Assembly: GCA_001724265.1 (NCBI GenBank)
Contig: MEDY01000393.1
Span: 1-32,918, forward strand
Source of the DNA: Rhizaria sp. SCN 62-66
Taxonomy: Eukaryota > Rhizaria, unplaced
Direction: 5' to 3'
Length of the DNA stretch: 32,918 nucleotides
The translations under genes and the position numbers were made by a program. Positions 1 to 8,447 of this stretch are shown in pieces; the stretch's first letter is position 1, and each line of letters starts with the position of its first letter. The notes beneath the pieces were generated by a model. It saw nothing but the letters and a program-made list of their open reading frames with translations. It ran no database searches and had not been told where the DNA came from.

Positions 1-954
1 CTCAACGTTGCAGTCCTTCAGCCCCGCCACGAGCACAGTCTTGTTATCGAACCGCAGCTTGGGGTGTCCCGCAGCAACTAGCGTCTTGACTCCGTTCTTC
101 TGCCCAGGCACCAGGGGAATTAGCGGGTTACGCAGCGGCATGGGCACGGGCGAGCCTCGCCAGAGAACATCGCTATAGTAGAAATCGATGAGAATCATGT
201 TGTCGTCCAGCTGCCGCTCCGACAGCCAGGTGGAGACATCTTCGTTGGCGGTCTTAATCGCTTCTTCCTATTTCACACCAGCGCCCATCAAGTTGTCGCG
301 ATGATTGTTGAACTCGTTGCGCGCATCCTCCGCAAACGCGTAGGCCAGCTTCAGCGCCTTAAAGCGGATGTGGCGCGTGGCGTTCGCGTCCATGCATACG
401 TAGTTCTGCTCCACTTCCGCGTTTTTGCTGCCGTCCACCTCGAACGCGGCCGCAGGAGTGCGCGAGCTGTTGGCGAACCAGCTGCGGATGTCCTCGCGGT
501 TCGCGCCCTCGGCATACCGTGCGCGGGCGCCGCTGACTTGCTGGGAGTCAGAGGACGTGCCTGAGGCAGCCTCAGCCTCAGTCTTAGCCTCCGCATCAGC
601 AGCAGCCTCCGCATCAGCAGCAGCCTCCGCATCAGCAGCAGCAGCCTTCTCAGCAGCAGCCTTCTCAGCAGCAGCCTCCGCCTCAGCAGCAGCAGCCTTC
701 TCAGCAGCAGCCTTCTCAGCAGCAGCCTCCGCCTAAGCAGAAGTCTTCGCCTCAGCAGCAGCCTTCGCCTCAGCAGCAGCCTTAGCCTTGGCCTTAGCAC
801 CAACCTTGGCCTGAGCCTCTGCAGCAGCCTTGGCCTCAGCCTCGATGAAGGCCGACAGCGGCTTGCGTTGGGACGGCGCGTTGAGCGGCACGTACAGCAC
901 CCAGAGCGCGAGGATGCCGATGACGCCAAACGCGACGAGGAGCTGGTCTAACAT
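1..954 (-). pseudogene. Chimeric reading frame: captured membrane anchor + Ala/Glu/Lys repeat + unknown domain, two in-frame TAGs
   Basis: Reading leftward from ATG 954, one frame runs to the window edge, broken only by TAG at 733-735 and TAG at 268-270. The first ~38 residues (MLDQLLVAFGVIGILALW..., a hydrophobic anchor ending ...KPLSAFIE) are nearly identical to the start of the membrane protein at 3130-4125. At about 841 the homology stops and a repeat of AEAKAAAEAK / AEKAAAEKAA type follows (about 570-840, likely helical or coiled). After it comes a mixed-composition region with motifs such as REDIRSWFANSS and LDDNMILIDFYYSDVLWRG, which I do not recognise. The frame being open except for two TAGs suggests either a young pseudogene formed by duplication and fusion, or translation through TAG. 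The 3' end lies outside the window. Confidence 0.6.
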
Positions 955-1030
955 CAGAGCGATGAAGAACTGGGCGGCAGAGACAGTCACGGCGTGGGGG
1001 ACGAACGAGAAGGTGGGAAGCGAAGGTGAG

Positions 1031-1062
1031 AAAGGGGAGTCCAGTTAAAGGGGAGTCCAGTT
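1031..1062. repeat. 16-bp perfect tandem duplication
   Basis: The 16-mer aaaggggagtccagtt occurs twice back to back. The matching place in the right copy (about 4202-4217) has one diverged unit, so the doubling happened after the segmental duplication. Confidence 0.9.
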
Positions 1063-1663
1063 TATGGTGTGAATCGGAAACGCATTTACTTTGGTAAAAT
1101 TTTTGTAATCGGCTGAGAAAATAATCGTTAAAGATAAAAATAATAAAATTAACTTGTGGCATTCATGTGACAGAGTCGATCAAGTCGCATTAGATGCAGA
1201 AATCTCGACAGAAAGAAGTGAAACGCCGACCTGGATGAGTAAGCAGCGTTCGAGATTAAAAAATGCCTCGTTTATCGCAGAATCCGTGGGTCTTCGAAGT
1301 ATGATTAAAAATACATATATTAAATCTGGTAAGACAACGTGTTTTCAGGTGTTTATACCTTTGAAACGAGCTGGTTACGAGTATACACTGATATTGACAG
1401 CTATCACCGAAGTGAACCACAAACGGATCCGTTATAGAAAGTGGGAGGAACATCCGTCAGAAGTAATTCTATGGCTAGTTGAGAGCCGCGATTGCGCTTT
1501 CTTTATTATATTGAAATTATTTGCCTCAATAACATGTGTGTGACTTGGAAAACCTGTTTTCGTCACAAGCCCTGGAGGCTACGTCCGGCTGGCTGGCCGC
1601 GCAGTGAAGACGCAGTTGCACACCGCCGCCCCGGTTCCCGCCCCGCCCTGCCCCCGCGCTGTC

Positions 1664-1733
1664 CGTCCCCGGCAGCCCGCTCGCGGCCCCTGCGCTCCCG
1701 TCCCCGGCAGCCCGCTCGCGGCCCCTGCGCTCG
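1664..1733. repeat. 35-bp tandem duplication in GC-rich 5' region
   Basis: A 35-nt GC-rich unit starting cgtccccggcagcccgctcg is present at 1664-1698 and again at 1699-1733, differing at the last base. The right copy (about 5027-5060) has a single unit. It lies just upstream of the ATG at 1736 and would fall in the 5' leader of the transporter stub. Confidence 0.9.
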
Positions 1734-1735
1734 AG

Positions 1736-1942
1736 ATGGGCCTCGTTTACACCTCTTTCGTGGCCTCCGTCAGCGCCATGGCCAAAGCATTAAAGTTGCT
1801 GTCTCATTCTCCCTGCTGCATGTTGCACCACTCACGCACTTACTCGCTCACTCAGTCTTGCAGGGGCAAGGCACCTTCCCAACTCTTCCTCGTGCTTACA
1901 GTCATTTCAACAGATCCTGTCGTTTTTCTTTCCCGCCTATGA
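1736..1942 (+). pseudogene. 5' stub of the PIN-like transporter gene (exon 1 without splice donor)
   Basis: From ATG 1736 the frame reads MGLVYTSFVASVSAMAK and then continues into sequence that is intronic in the right copy, ending at TGA 1940-1942 after 68 codons. The shared FVASVSAMAK matches the first exon region of the transporter at 5065-5094. The donor AAG|GTTCGC present in the right copy is removed here by a deletion of about 10-12 bp, and no downstream transporter exons follow. It probably keeps the ancestral start codon of the transporter, which the right copy lacks. A short expressed peptide is possible but there is no support for function. Confidence 0.65.
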
Positions 1943-1964
1943 AAGAGCGTCGGTATGAAATGTC

Positions 1965-2884
1965 ATGACTGAATGGTTCTTGATACAAAGCTTGTCTAAG
2001 TCACTAGATGTGACTTTTTATTTATTGGCAGTGCTGCTGTCTGCAAGGAGACTTCACCCGAACGCAGCGTATGATATTGTTGACGCCGCATGCTTTTTTG
2101 CTTTCCCGACTGCAAGTTCCGAGCTGAGCAAACGACTTGAACCACGCCATCATCTCGCCGTCAAACGGCGGCATCTCATCGTAGGAGTGTTCGCCAGCGT
2201 CATCATCGCTCGCAACCTCGCGTGCTCGCGCGCATTCGCGCACGCGGCTTACTGGCACAGCGCCCCGCAGCAGTGCCGCAGCGCAGGGCTTAAACGCGAT
2301 GTCATAGGGAATGGCCGAGCACGAAAGCGGGGACTGCTTGCTGCGGCGACCGGGGCGGCGGCTGGGCTGACTGCCGCGGCGGCCGGGCCGACCGCCGCGG
2401 CGCTGGCGCTACTACAGTGCCGCGCGCGAGAGAGTATCCTGGCGAGCCAGCACGTAAAGAAGCTGGAGCGGCAGGTCGCGATGCACGCCGAGCTGTACAA
2501 CGCCAGGACGCGCGACCGCGTCGAGCGGACTTTTCTGATCCGGTTCGCCGCGGGCGTGCTGCCGTGCCACGCGGCGCACTTCGCCGTCGCGGCTAAGAAG
2601 TCGGCGTTGGGAAGCCACGTGCACGCGTGCTTTGCGCCTGCTCACTGCGCGACGCCGCGCACGCAGCTGCCGTTTGTCACCGTGTACTCTGGCAGCGAGG
2701 CGATTCCGTGCGTGTCGATGCCGATCTCGCTACCACTGCGGGACACGCTCTACGGCGAGTACACCGTGCGGCCGCAGGACGATGCCGCCGCGGCTACCCG
2801 CCCGGCACGGTGCTGTTTGTGCCGCGCACATGTTTCTTGACACGCAACGGAAATGAATCGTTTATTATTAGAAGTAATCAATGA
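1965..2884 (+). pseudogene. Hypothetical membrane protein gene, apparently frameshifted near its 3' end
   Basis: An ATG-started frame (1965-2840) has strongly GC-biased third positions from about 2150 on. It includes two hydrophobic stretches (LIVGVFASVIIA; an Ala-rich segment at about 2335-2415), then a charged part (KKLERQVAMHAELYNA) and a compact-looking segment (YSGSEAIPCVSMPISLPLRD). Near 2785 the coding signal moves to another frame, -1 relative to the first, giving YPPGTVLFVPRTCFLTR and ending at TGA 2882-2884. The original frame meanwhile turns into Cys/Arg-rich sequence before TGA 2838-2840. This looks like a single-base indel; no GT..AG pair near the site would restore the frame. 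I do not recognise the family. The first ~60 codons are AT-richer and the true start is uncertain. Confidence 0.4.
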
Positions 2885-3129
2885 AATCATACGCATCACA
2901 GATCATAGAACGCGATAGCAAAATGGAAAACGCTCAGGTAGCTCAGTCAGCTGGTTGCACTAAGAGTGCAGACACAGGGCAAACCAATGAGTCAGCACGG
3001 ATCTGTGCTGAATCTGCAAGAAGCAGAGAGACCGGCAACATCAAAGAAGGTACAGAGACACAAGACAAAGACAAGGATAGAAACAAGCGAGTGTGAGTTC
3101 AAGCGGAGTCGACGGCGTCACCAAGCAGC
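2885..3129. other. Intergenic, 3' sides of two genes
   Basis: This AT-rich stretch separates the frameshifted gene from the convergent membrane protein gene. Short open frames here have no coding signature. Nothing else is seen. Confidence 0.5.
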
Positions 3130-4125
3130 TTACTCGCGCTTGGTCTTGGCGGCGGCCTTCTCACCGTAGAAGGCCGTGTAGGTGGCCACGGCGGCGGTCG
3201 CGACCACGGTCTGCAGCAGCACGAGCGACGTCAGCCCGCCGGGCAGCAGCGGCAGCCAGCGCGCGAGCGCCGCATTGGTCGAGATGCCGTCGACGACAGC
3301 AGATGCGGCGCCGGGCATCGCGGCGAGCGCGGCGGCCGAGGCGGCGGCGCGGAGCAGCTCGTGCGCGAGCAGCAGGCGCGCCACGCGGCCCGCGCGCGCA
3401 AACGCGGGCACGCTCTCGTGGCTGCAGCTGCTGGAAGCGGCGGCGGAGGCAGAGGAAGCTGCGTTGGCGCGGGGAGGCGGGCAGGGGCAGAAAAGGTAGG
3501 CGGCATAGGCGAGGCAGCCGATGTACATCACGCGGAGCGCGGCGAGCGCGGCAGCAGCAAAGAGGTCACGCTGGGAGAGCAGCGGGACCGTGTCGAAGCC
3601 CAGGACGGCGGTGGACGCCAGCGCAGACAGCCCCGCGCCCGAGCCCGCAGAAACGCCGGCGGCGGTGAGGGCCGAGAGGAGCGGGTGCGCGGGGGCGGCG
3701 GGGGCGAGTGCGGCGGGCAGCAGCACGCGCACGTAGCTCATGCCGGTCTCCACGGTCACCCAGCCGGCGGCGAAGAGTCCCAGCGCGCGGCCCGTGGCTG
3801 CGATCGGGCAGCCCTTGGGCGCGGCGGCGGCGCGCTTGGCGGCGGCCACGGCGAGCTTGTGCGAGCCCAGGGCGACGAAGGCCACAGCGGCCGCGTCGCG
3901 CGCCAGGAAGAAGAGCGCGGGCGTGAGCCAACACGACGCCGCGAGCGCCGAGGCGGCAGCGAGCTTGAGCGCGAAGGTGGAGAGCACCCAGAGCTCGCAC
4001 ACGGCTGCGCCCTCGATGAAGGCCGACAGCGGCTTGCGCGGGGACAGCGCGTTGAGCGGCACGGACAGCGCCCAGAGCGCGAGGATGCCGATGGCGCCAA
4101 ACGCGACAAGGAGCTGGTCTAACAT
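3130..4125 (-). CDS. Multi-pass ER-type membrane protein, weakly TMEM147-like
   Basis: The frame encodes 331 residues from ATG 4125 to TAA 3130-3132. It is hydrophobic with roughly seven to eight candidate membrane segments, an Ala/Ser/Cys-rich loop around residues 205-230, and a C-terminus ending KTKRE, which fits the KxKxx ER-retrieval signal. The segment GWVTVETGMS in the middle resembles a conserved GW-x-T-x-E-xx-MS stretch I associate with TMEM147, a subunit of the ER Nicalin-TMEM147-NOMO complex. The preceding CELWVLSTFALKL segment is also loosely compatible. TMEM147 is shorter (about 225 residues), so this is only a suggestion. An in-frame upstream ATG at 4317 exists, but the intervening sequence is AT-rich, pyrimidine-biased leader and looks untranslated. 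The gene shares a divergent promoter with the PIN-like transporter. Confidence 0.6.
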   Translation of the reverse strand: MLDQLLVAFGAIGILALWALSVPLNALSPRKPLSAFIEGAAVCELWVLSTFALKLAAASALAASCWLTPALFFLARDAAAVAFVALGSHKLAVAAAKRAAAAPKGCPIAATGRALGLFAAGWVTVETGMSYVRVLLPAALAPAAPAHPLLSALTAAGVSAGSGAGLSALASTAVLGFDTVPLLSQRDLFAAAALAALRVMYIGCLAYAAYLFCPCPPPRANAASSASAAASSSCSHESVPAFARAGRVARLLLAHELLRAAASAAALAAMPGAASAVVDGISTNAALARWLPLLPGGLTSLVLLQTVVATAAVATYTAFYGEKAAAKTKRE

Positions 4126-5193
4126 CAGAGCGATGAAGGACTGGGCGGCAGAGACAGTCACGGCGTGGGGGACGAACGAGAAGGTGGGAAGCGAAGGTGA
4201 AAAAGGAGAGTTCAGTTTATGGTGTGAATCAGAAACGCATTTACTTTGGTAAAATTTTTGTAATCGGCTGAGAAAATAATTGTTAAAGATAAAAATAATA
4301 AAATTAACTTGTGGCATTCATGTGACATAGTCGATCAAGTCGCATTAGATGCAGAAATCTCGACAGAAAGAAGTGAAACGCCGACCTGGATGAGTAAGCA
4401 GCGTTCGAGGTCAAAAAATGCCTCGTTTATCACAGAATCCGTGGGTCATCGAAGTATGATTAAAAATACATATATTAAATCTGGTAAGACAACGTGTTTT
4501 CAGGTGTTTATACCTTTGAAACGAGCTGGTTACGAGTAGACACTGATATTGTCAGCTGTCACCGAAGCGGACCACAAACGGATCCTCCTCCAACTCGATG
4601 CAAATGCATTATAGAAAGTGGGATGAACATCCGTCAGAAGTAATTCTATGGCTAGTTGAGAGCCGCGATTGCGCTTTCTTTATTATATTGAAATTATTCG
4701 CCTCAATAACATGTGTGTGACGTGGAAAACCTGTTTTCGTCACAAGCCCTGGAGGCTACGTCGCACGCGCTCTGTTAACGTCGGCCTTTTCGTCCCAAGA
4801 GCTCAGATAATAGCTTTATCACTCACTGCTTAGCCCGTCACTACCTCGTGCACTATTGTTTTCCTCAGCTAGTCCGCAGCTCTGCTGCCCTCAACCCTAG
4901 CACTCCGCTACCCCGCTTTGTCGCTGAAGCCCGCGCTCCCTGACATCCGGCTGGCTGGCTGCGCAGTGAAGACGCAGTTGCACACCGCCGCCCCGGTTCC
5001 CGCCCCGCCCTGCCCCCGCGCTGTCCGTCCCCGGCAGCCCGCTCGCGGCCCCTGCGCTCCCTCTTTCGTGGCCTCCGTCAGCGCCATGGCCAAGGTTCGC
5101 CTCAAACATTAAAATTGCTGTCTCATTCAAGCACTAAAGTTGCTGTCTCATTCTCCCTGCCGCATGTTGCACCACTCACGCACTCACTCGCTC
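4012..5193. repeat. Right copy of the segmental duplication (divergent promoter block)
   Basis: This is the counterpart of 841-1849. It carries the complete promoter region between the membrane protein gene and the transporter. Relative to the left copy it has extra sequence near 4586-4610 and 4759-4945 and a 25-bp tandem duplication at 5104-5153 inside transporter intron 1. It lacks the 19 bp that hold the left copy's ATG. Confidence 0.9.
4126..5085. promoter_or_regulatory. Divergent promoter region between membrane protein and transporter genes
   Basis: About 960 nt of mostly AT-rich DNA lie between two genes that point away from each other, so it must hold both promoters. The part nearest the minus-strand start is pyrimidine-rich on that strand and ends in tctctgccgcccag, which could be leader or the end of a 5'-UTR intron. 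The part nearest the plus-strand start (about 4950-5060) is very GC-rich. No specific TATA or operator motif can be claimed. Confidence 0.45.
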
Positions 5194-7875
5194 TTGCACT
5201 CGCACTCTTGCCACTTTTTGTCTGCGCCCCGCAGGTGATCGGCGTGTTCCTGGTCGGCCTGCTGGCGGCGCGCTTCCCGCGCCCGCATGGCATGTTGGCG
5301 CCGGCCTTCCTGGCGCAGATCTCGATCCTGTCCTTCAACCTGCTCTCGCCGTGCCTGCTGTGCGCGAATCTCGCCAAGCAGCTCGGGCCCGACTCGATCG
5401 CGCTGCTCTGGCCGCTTGTGCTGTGGGGCGTCGTTGTCATCGCCATCATGATGGCGTTGTCCTATTTCATCTACTCGGCCATCGGCGTCAGGGACGAGTA
5501 CAAGTACGTCGAAACATCGCACATAAACTCTTGAAACAATGCATAGTTCTGTGGCGTGCTGTGTCGACTGCTATCTGTAGCAGACATCCTTATTTTGCGT
5601 TATATGTCAAAATCCTCTCTGTACAACGTTTTCTCACTCGCATAACCTGTTGTTCTCGAACGCGCACCACAGACGCATCCTGCAGTCGGCCGCCTCGCAT
5701 ACCAACGCGATTTCCTTCCCGCTGATTATGCTGGACGCGCTGGTGGCCTCGCCATTCTTCGCAGAGGATCCCACGGCGTACGAGCGCGCGGTCGCCATCC
5801 TGTTCGTGCACGCCATCGGCTGGAACATCGTATTCTATTCCTTCACGCTGCACTACATCACCGGCTCCAAGCGCGAGGAACCGGACCAGATCCTTACCTC
5901 CGCGCCGGCGCCCGCGCCCGTGCCCGCCGCGCCCGCTGTGTCTCCCTTGCCCGCGCCCGCGCTCGGACTGGCTCCGGCGCCTGCACCAGTGCATGTTCCG
6001 GTGGTGACCACGTCTGCGCTGCAGCCGCAGCCGCTCCTCCCCGAGGGCGGCGGCCGCGCGCGCGGGGGCTCGCTCGCGCTGGTGAGCTCGCCGTCGAGCA
6101 ACACGTTTGCCGTCGAGGCCGCGCTGGCCGCCGCGCAGCACGAGGCCGCCGCCGCCGCCGCCGCCGCGGGGTCCCTCGCACTGACCGGCCCCGCCTCGGC
6201 CACGGTCGTGGTCGCGCTCGTGGCCACGGCGCCCGCGCCTGCAGCGGACACGGACAGTGCGGGCGTGCGCGCGGCGCGGCTGGCGAGCCTGCGGCAGGCG
6301 CTGTGGACCATCTTCGTGAACCCGAACATGGTGGCCATCGCGGTCAGCCTGGTCATCGCGCTGTGGCCCGCGCTCAAAAGCCAGCTCTTCACGCAGGGCA
6401 CGGTGTTGCGGCCCGCCATGCAGGTCGTCGAGTTTCTCGGCGGCGGCGCCGTCCCGCTCGGCTCGCTCGTCATGGCCGGCAACGTCGCCGAGTCGCTCAA
6501 GCGCAACTTCGGCTTCGGCGGCCCCAAGGACCCGGAGGTCGTCCGCGAGCAGCGCAGAGAGGCCCGGCAGCGCAGGCGCAAGCAGCGCCAACAGCAGCGC
6601 GAGCGCGGCAACGCCTCCAGCAGCAGCAGCAGCAATTATAACAACGATGGCACTGGGAACGGCAACGTGTTCTACGGCGCCGCAGTCGAGCTGCGGGGGC
6701 TGGGCCGACGCATCGTGAGCCGCTTCTCGAGCAGCAACAACAACGCCAACATCGATAGCGCCCACGCTGACAGCGCGGGGACTGCGGCGCCCGCGGTCGT
6801 TGTGGCCGGCGCCGCCTCTGCCTCTGCGGCTGCGGACGCTGGGCGCTACGGCCAGTTCAGGGACGAAGACGATGTCCGCGGCGACGGCAACAACAGCGCT
6901 AATAACAGCGCGAACAGCGGCAGTAACAACACTAATAGCGGCGCTGCGCGCGCTAGCGCGTCATTTGACTACGATGGCGGCAGCTTCGGCTTCAATCCCC
7001 ACACCGGCAGCATCGCCAGCGGCGGCAGCGGCGGCCCCGGCACTGAGGCGGACGTTGATGCTGCGGGCATTGCGGACTTGGGCGGGGACGACGACTATGG
7101 GGTGGGTAACGACTACGCGGACCACAACCCCTTCGGCACCGGGCTCGGCCCGCACGGCAACGCCGCTAGCCACACCACAAGTCGCAATGATGCTCACGGT
7201 GCTGCTGCGGGGCTCTATTCCGTGCCCCTCGACTCGCACTCGCTGTCGCACTCGCTGTCGCCGTCGCAGCCTCACTACGGGCGGCCGACCGCCCTCATGA
7301 CCGGCGCCGCAGCGGCCTCCGCGGCTTCCGCGCTGTCGGGCGACGACACCGAGACCGAGTCTGCGCCCAGTACCACGACCGCGGCCGCGGCCGGGCTCGT
7401 CCACCGCGGCGGCCACGGCGCCCACGGTCACTCCGCTGCCCACAGTCGGGGTGCCATCGCCCACACGCACATTGAGGTCGACGACAGCGACAGCGAAGAT
7501 GACGCCGCCGACGACGACGACGACCACACGGACAGCAGCGGCGCGCCCCGCCTGCCCGCGCCGCGCCTGCCCGCGCTCCAGATCGCCGTCGCGCTGGCGG
7601 CCAAGCTGGTGCTGGCGCCCGCGATCGCGTTCGCGCTGGTGGGGCTGTGCGCGGCGCTGGAGCTGACGACGCTGCTGCCGGCCGACCCGCTGCTGCGCGT
7701 GCTGCTGCTGCTCATCAACCTCGCGCCGTCGGCCGAGCTCGTGCTCGTCGTCGTCAATAAGTCGGGCATGCGCCGCCCCGCCATCGCCGTCTCGCTGCTG
7801 TATCTGTACCAGATGGCCGCAGTCGTCGTCACCGCCACCGTCGGACTCACGCTCGCGCTTGCGCTCTTCTACTGA
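5086..7875 (+). CDS. PIN-like (PILS / auxin efflux carrier family) membrane transporter
   Basis: The product belongs to the membrane transport family of plant PIN/PILS and yeast ECM3-like carriers, which move auxin or other organic anions across ER or plasma membranes; the substrate here is unknown. Exons are 5086-5094, 5235-5503 and 5673-7875, giving 826 residues and ending in TGA. Residues ~4-155 form the N-terminal helix bundle, with RILQSAASHTNAISFPLIM matching the family's conserved Asn region. Residues ~299-370 contain FVNPNMVAIAVSLVIALWP and the typical VPLGSLVMAGN, and residues ~724-826 form the last helices. In between lies an unusually long Ala/Gly/Asn/Asp/His-rich cytosolic loop (~370-720). 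The start is uncertain: the 19 bp carrying ATG in the left copy are absent here, so ATG 5086 (MAKVIGVFLVG) shortens the first helix. Confidence 0.8.
5095..5234 (+). other. Transporter intron 1 (140 nt, phase 0)
   Basis: Donor AAG|GTTCGC and acceptor CGCCCCGCAG|GTG, preceded by a pyrimidine-rich tract, join MAK to VIGVFLVG in frame. The donor departs from the GTACGT seen in the other three introns. A 25-bp unit is tandemly duplicated inside at 5104-5128 and 5129-5153. Confidence 0.65.
5504..5672 (+). other. Transporter intron 2 (169 nt)
   Basis: Donor CAA|GTACGT and acceptor CACCACAG|ACGC split an AAA codon and restore the continuous protein ...RDEYK-RILQSAASH..., which matches the family across the junction. 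Confidence 0.85.
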
Positions 7876-7904
7876 GCAGAACGCGCTCGCGCTCTTCTAC
7901 TGAG
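7861..7904 (+). repeat. Duplicated sequence over the transporter stop codon
   Basis: The 16-mer gcgctcttctactgag, which encodes the last residues ALFY and the TGA, occurs at 7861-7876 and again at 7889-7904, with partial similarity upstream of both. The second copy lies in the 3' UTR. It looks like a short tandem duplication. Confidence 0.75.
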
Positions 7905-8447
7905 AGGCGCGCTCACTGCGCACGTACGGGCTCGCTTGCGGTGACCTGCTGTGCTGCATCGTGCTGCCTTGCTTTAAGTCGCAGACAACTCACCTCGTCC
8001 GGCATTGCATCATTAGTCGCGTTGTTGTGCTTGATGGGATGTGTTGAGATATGCGACATTGATCTAATTTATTTATTCTACCATTGTCTTCAAGAAGATG
8101 ATATTGAACTATTTGTGAACCTAGTTTTGACTGTTACCTATACCAATTTCTACTGATACCCACGACGACGACAACAACGATCGTCGTGTACCACTCACCT
8201 CGCCCTGCTATTCTGAAACACAACGCATACACTCCAAATATACCCTTACTGAACGTTACTCATTGAAACTGCTTTTATCACTCGCTTCGAAGCACAATAT
8301 GTCGTTTTACGCTTAGATATGAATGAAACCTGTCACTATTGTATTAATATAATGATGTTAAGTACAACATCAAATCACATTCTGGCCAGTATGCCAATTG
8401 GTGATGTGTCGCCACCCCCACGCACTCGCATCCGCACTGATGCAAAC
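7876..8447. other. Convergent intergenic region
   Basis: This stretch separates the 3' ends of the transporter and the minus-strand Ala/Asp-rich gene. It turns AT-rich after about 8030. Apart from the repeated stop-codon sequence at its start, nothing is recognised. Confidence 0.5.

Larger units (their letters stand above)
841..1849. repeat. Left copy of a segmental duplication (divergent promoter block)
   Basis: This stretch is collinear and mostly near-identical to 4012-5193, in direct orientation and offset by 3171 nt at its left end. It covers the 5' end of the minus-strand membrane gene, the AT-rich intergenic promoter, and the first exon of the plus-strand transporter. Differences from the right copy are small indels: a 16-bp tandem duplication at 1031-1062, absence of about 25 bp present near 4586-4610, absence of about 186 bp corresponding to 4759-4945, a 35-bp tandem duplication at 1664-1733, 19 extra bp carrying an ATG at about 1734-1752, and loss of about 10-12 bp that hold the splice donor in the right copy. 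Point differences are few, so the duplication is relatively recent. Confidence 0.9.

Noticed and set aside
733-892. Intron from the new GTACGT (minus, 892) to the TAG at 733 as acceptor
   Set aside because: The join would shift the frame, so it does not explain the TAG.
2022-2258. Minus-strand frame with protein-like DEMPPFDGEMMAWFKSF
   Set aside because: Third-position GC bias supports the plus-strand frame over the same bases; no start context or continuation was found.
2936-2982. tRNA-like string aggtagctcagtcagctggttgcac
   Set aside because: It resembles a D-arm, but no pairing acceptor, anticodon arm or T-arm follows.
2881-3096. 71-codon open frame MKSYASQ...
   Set aside because: Hydrophilic, with no GC3 bias or similarity; lies between convergent 3' ends.
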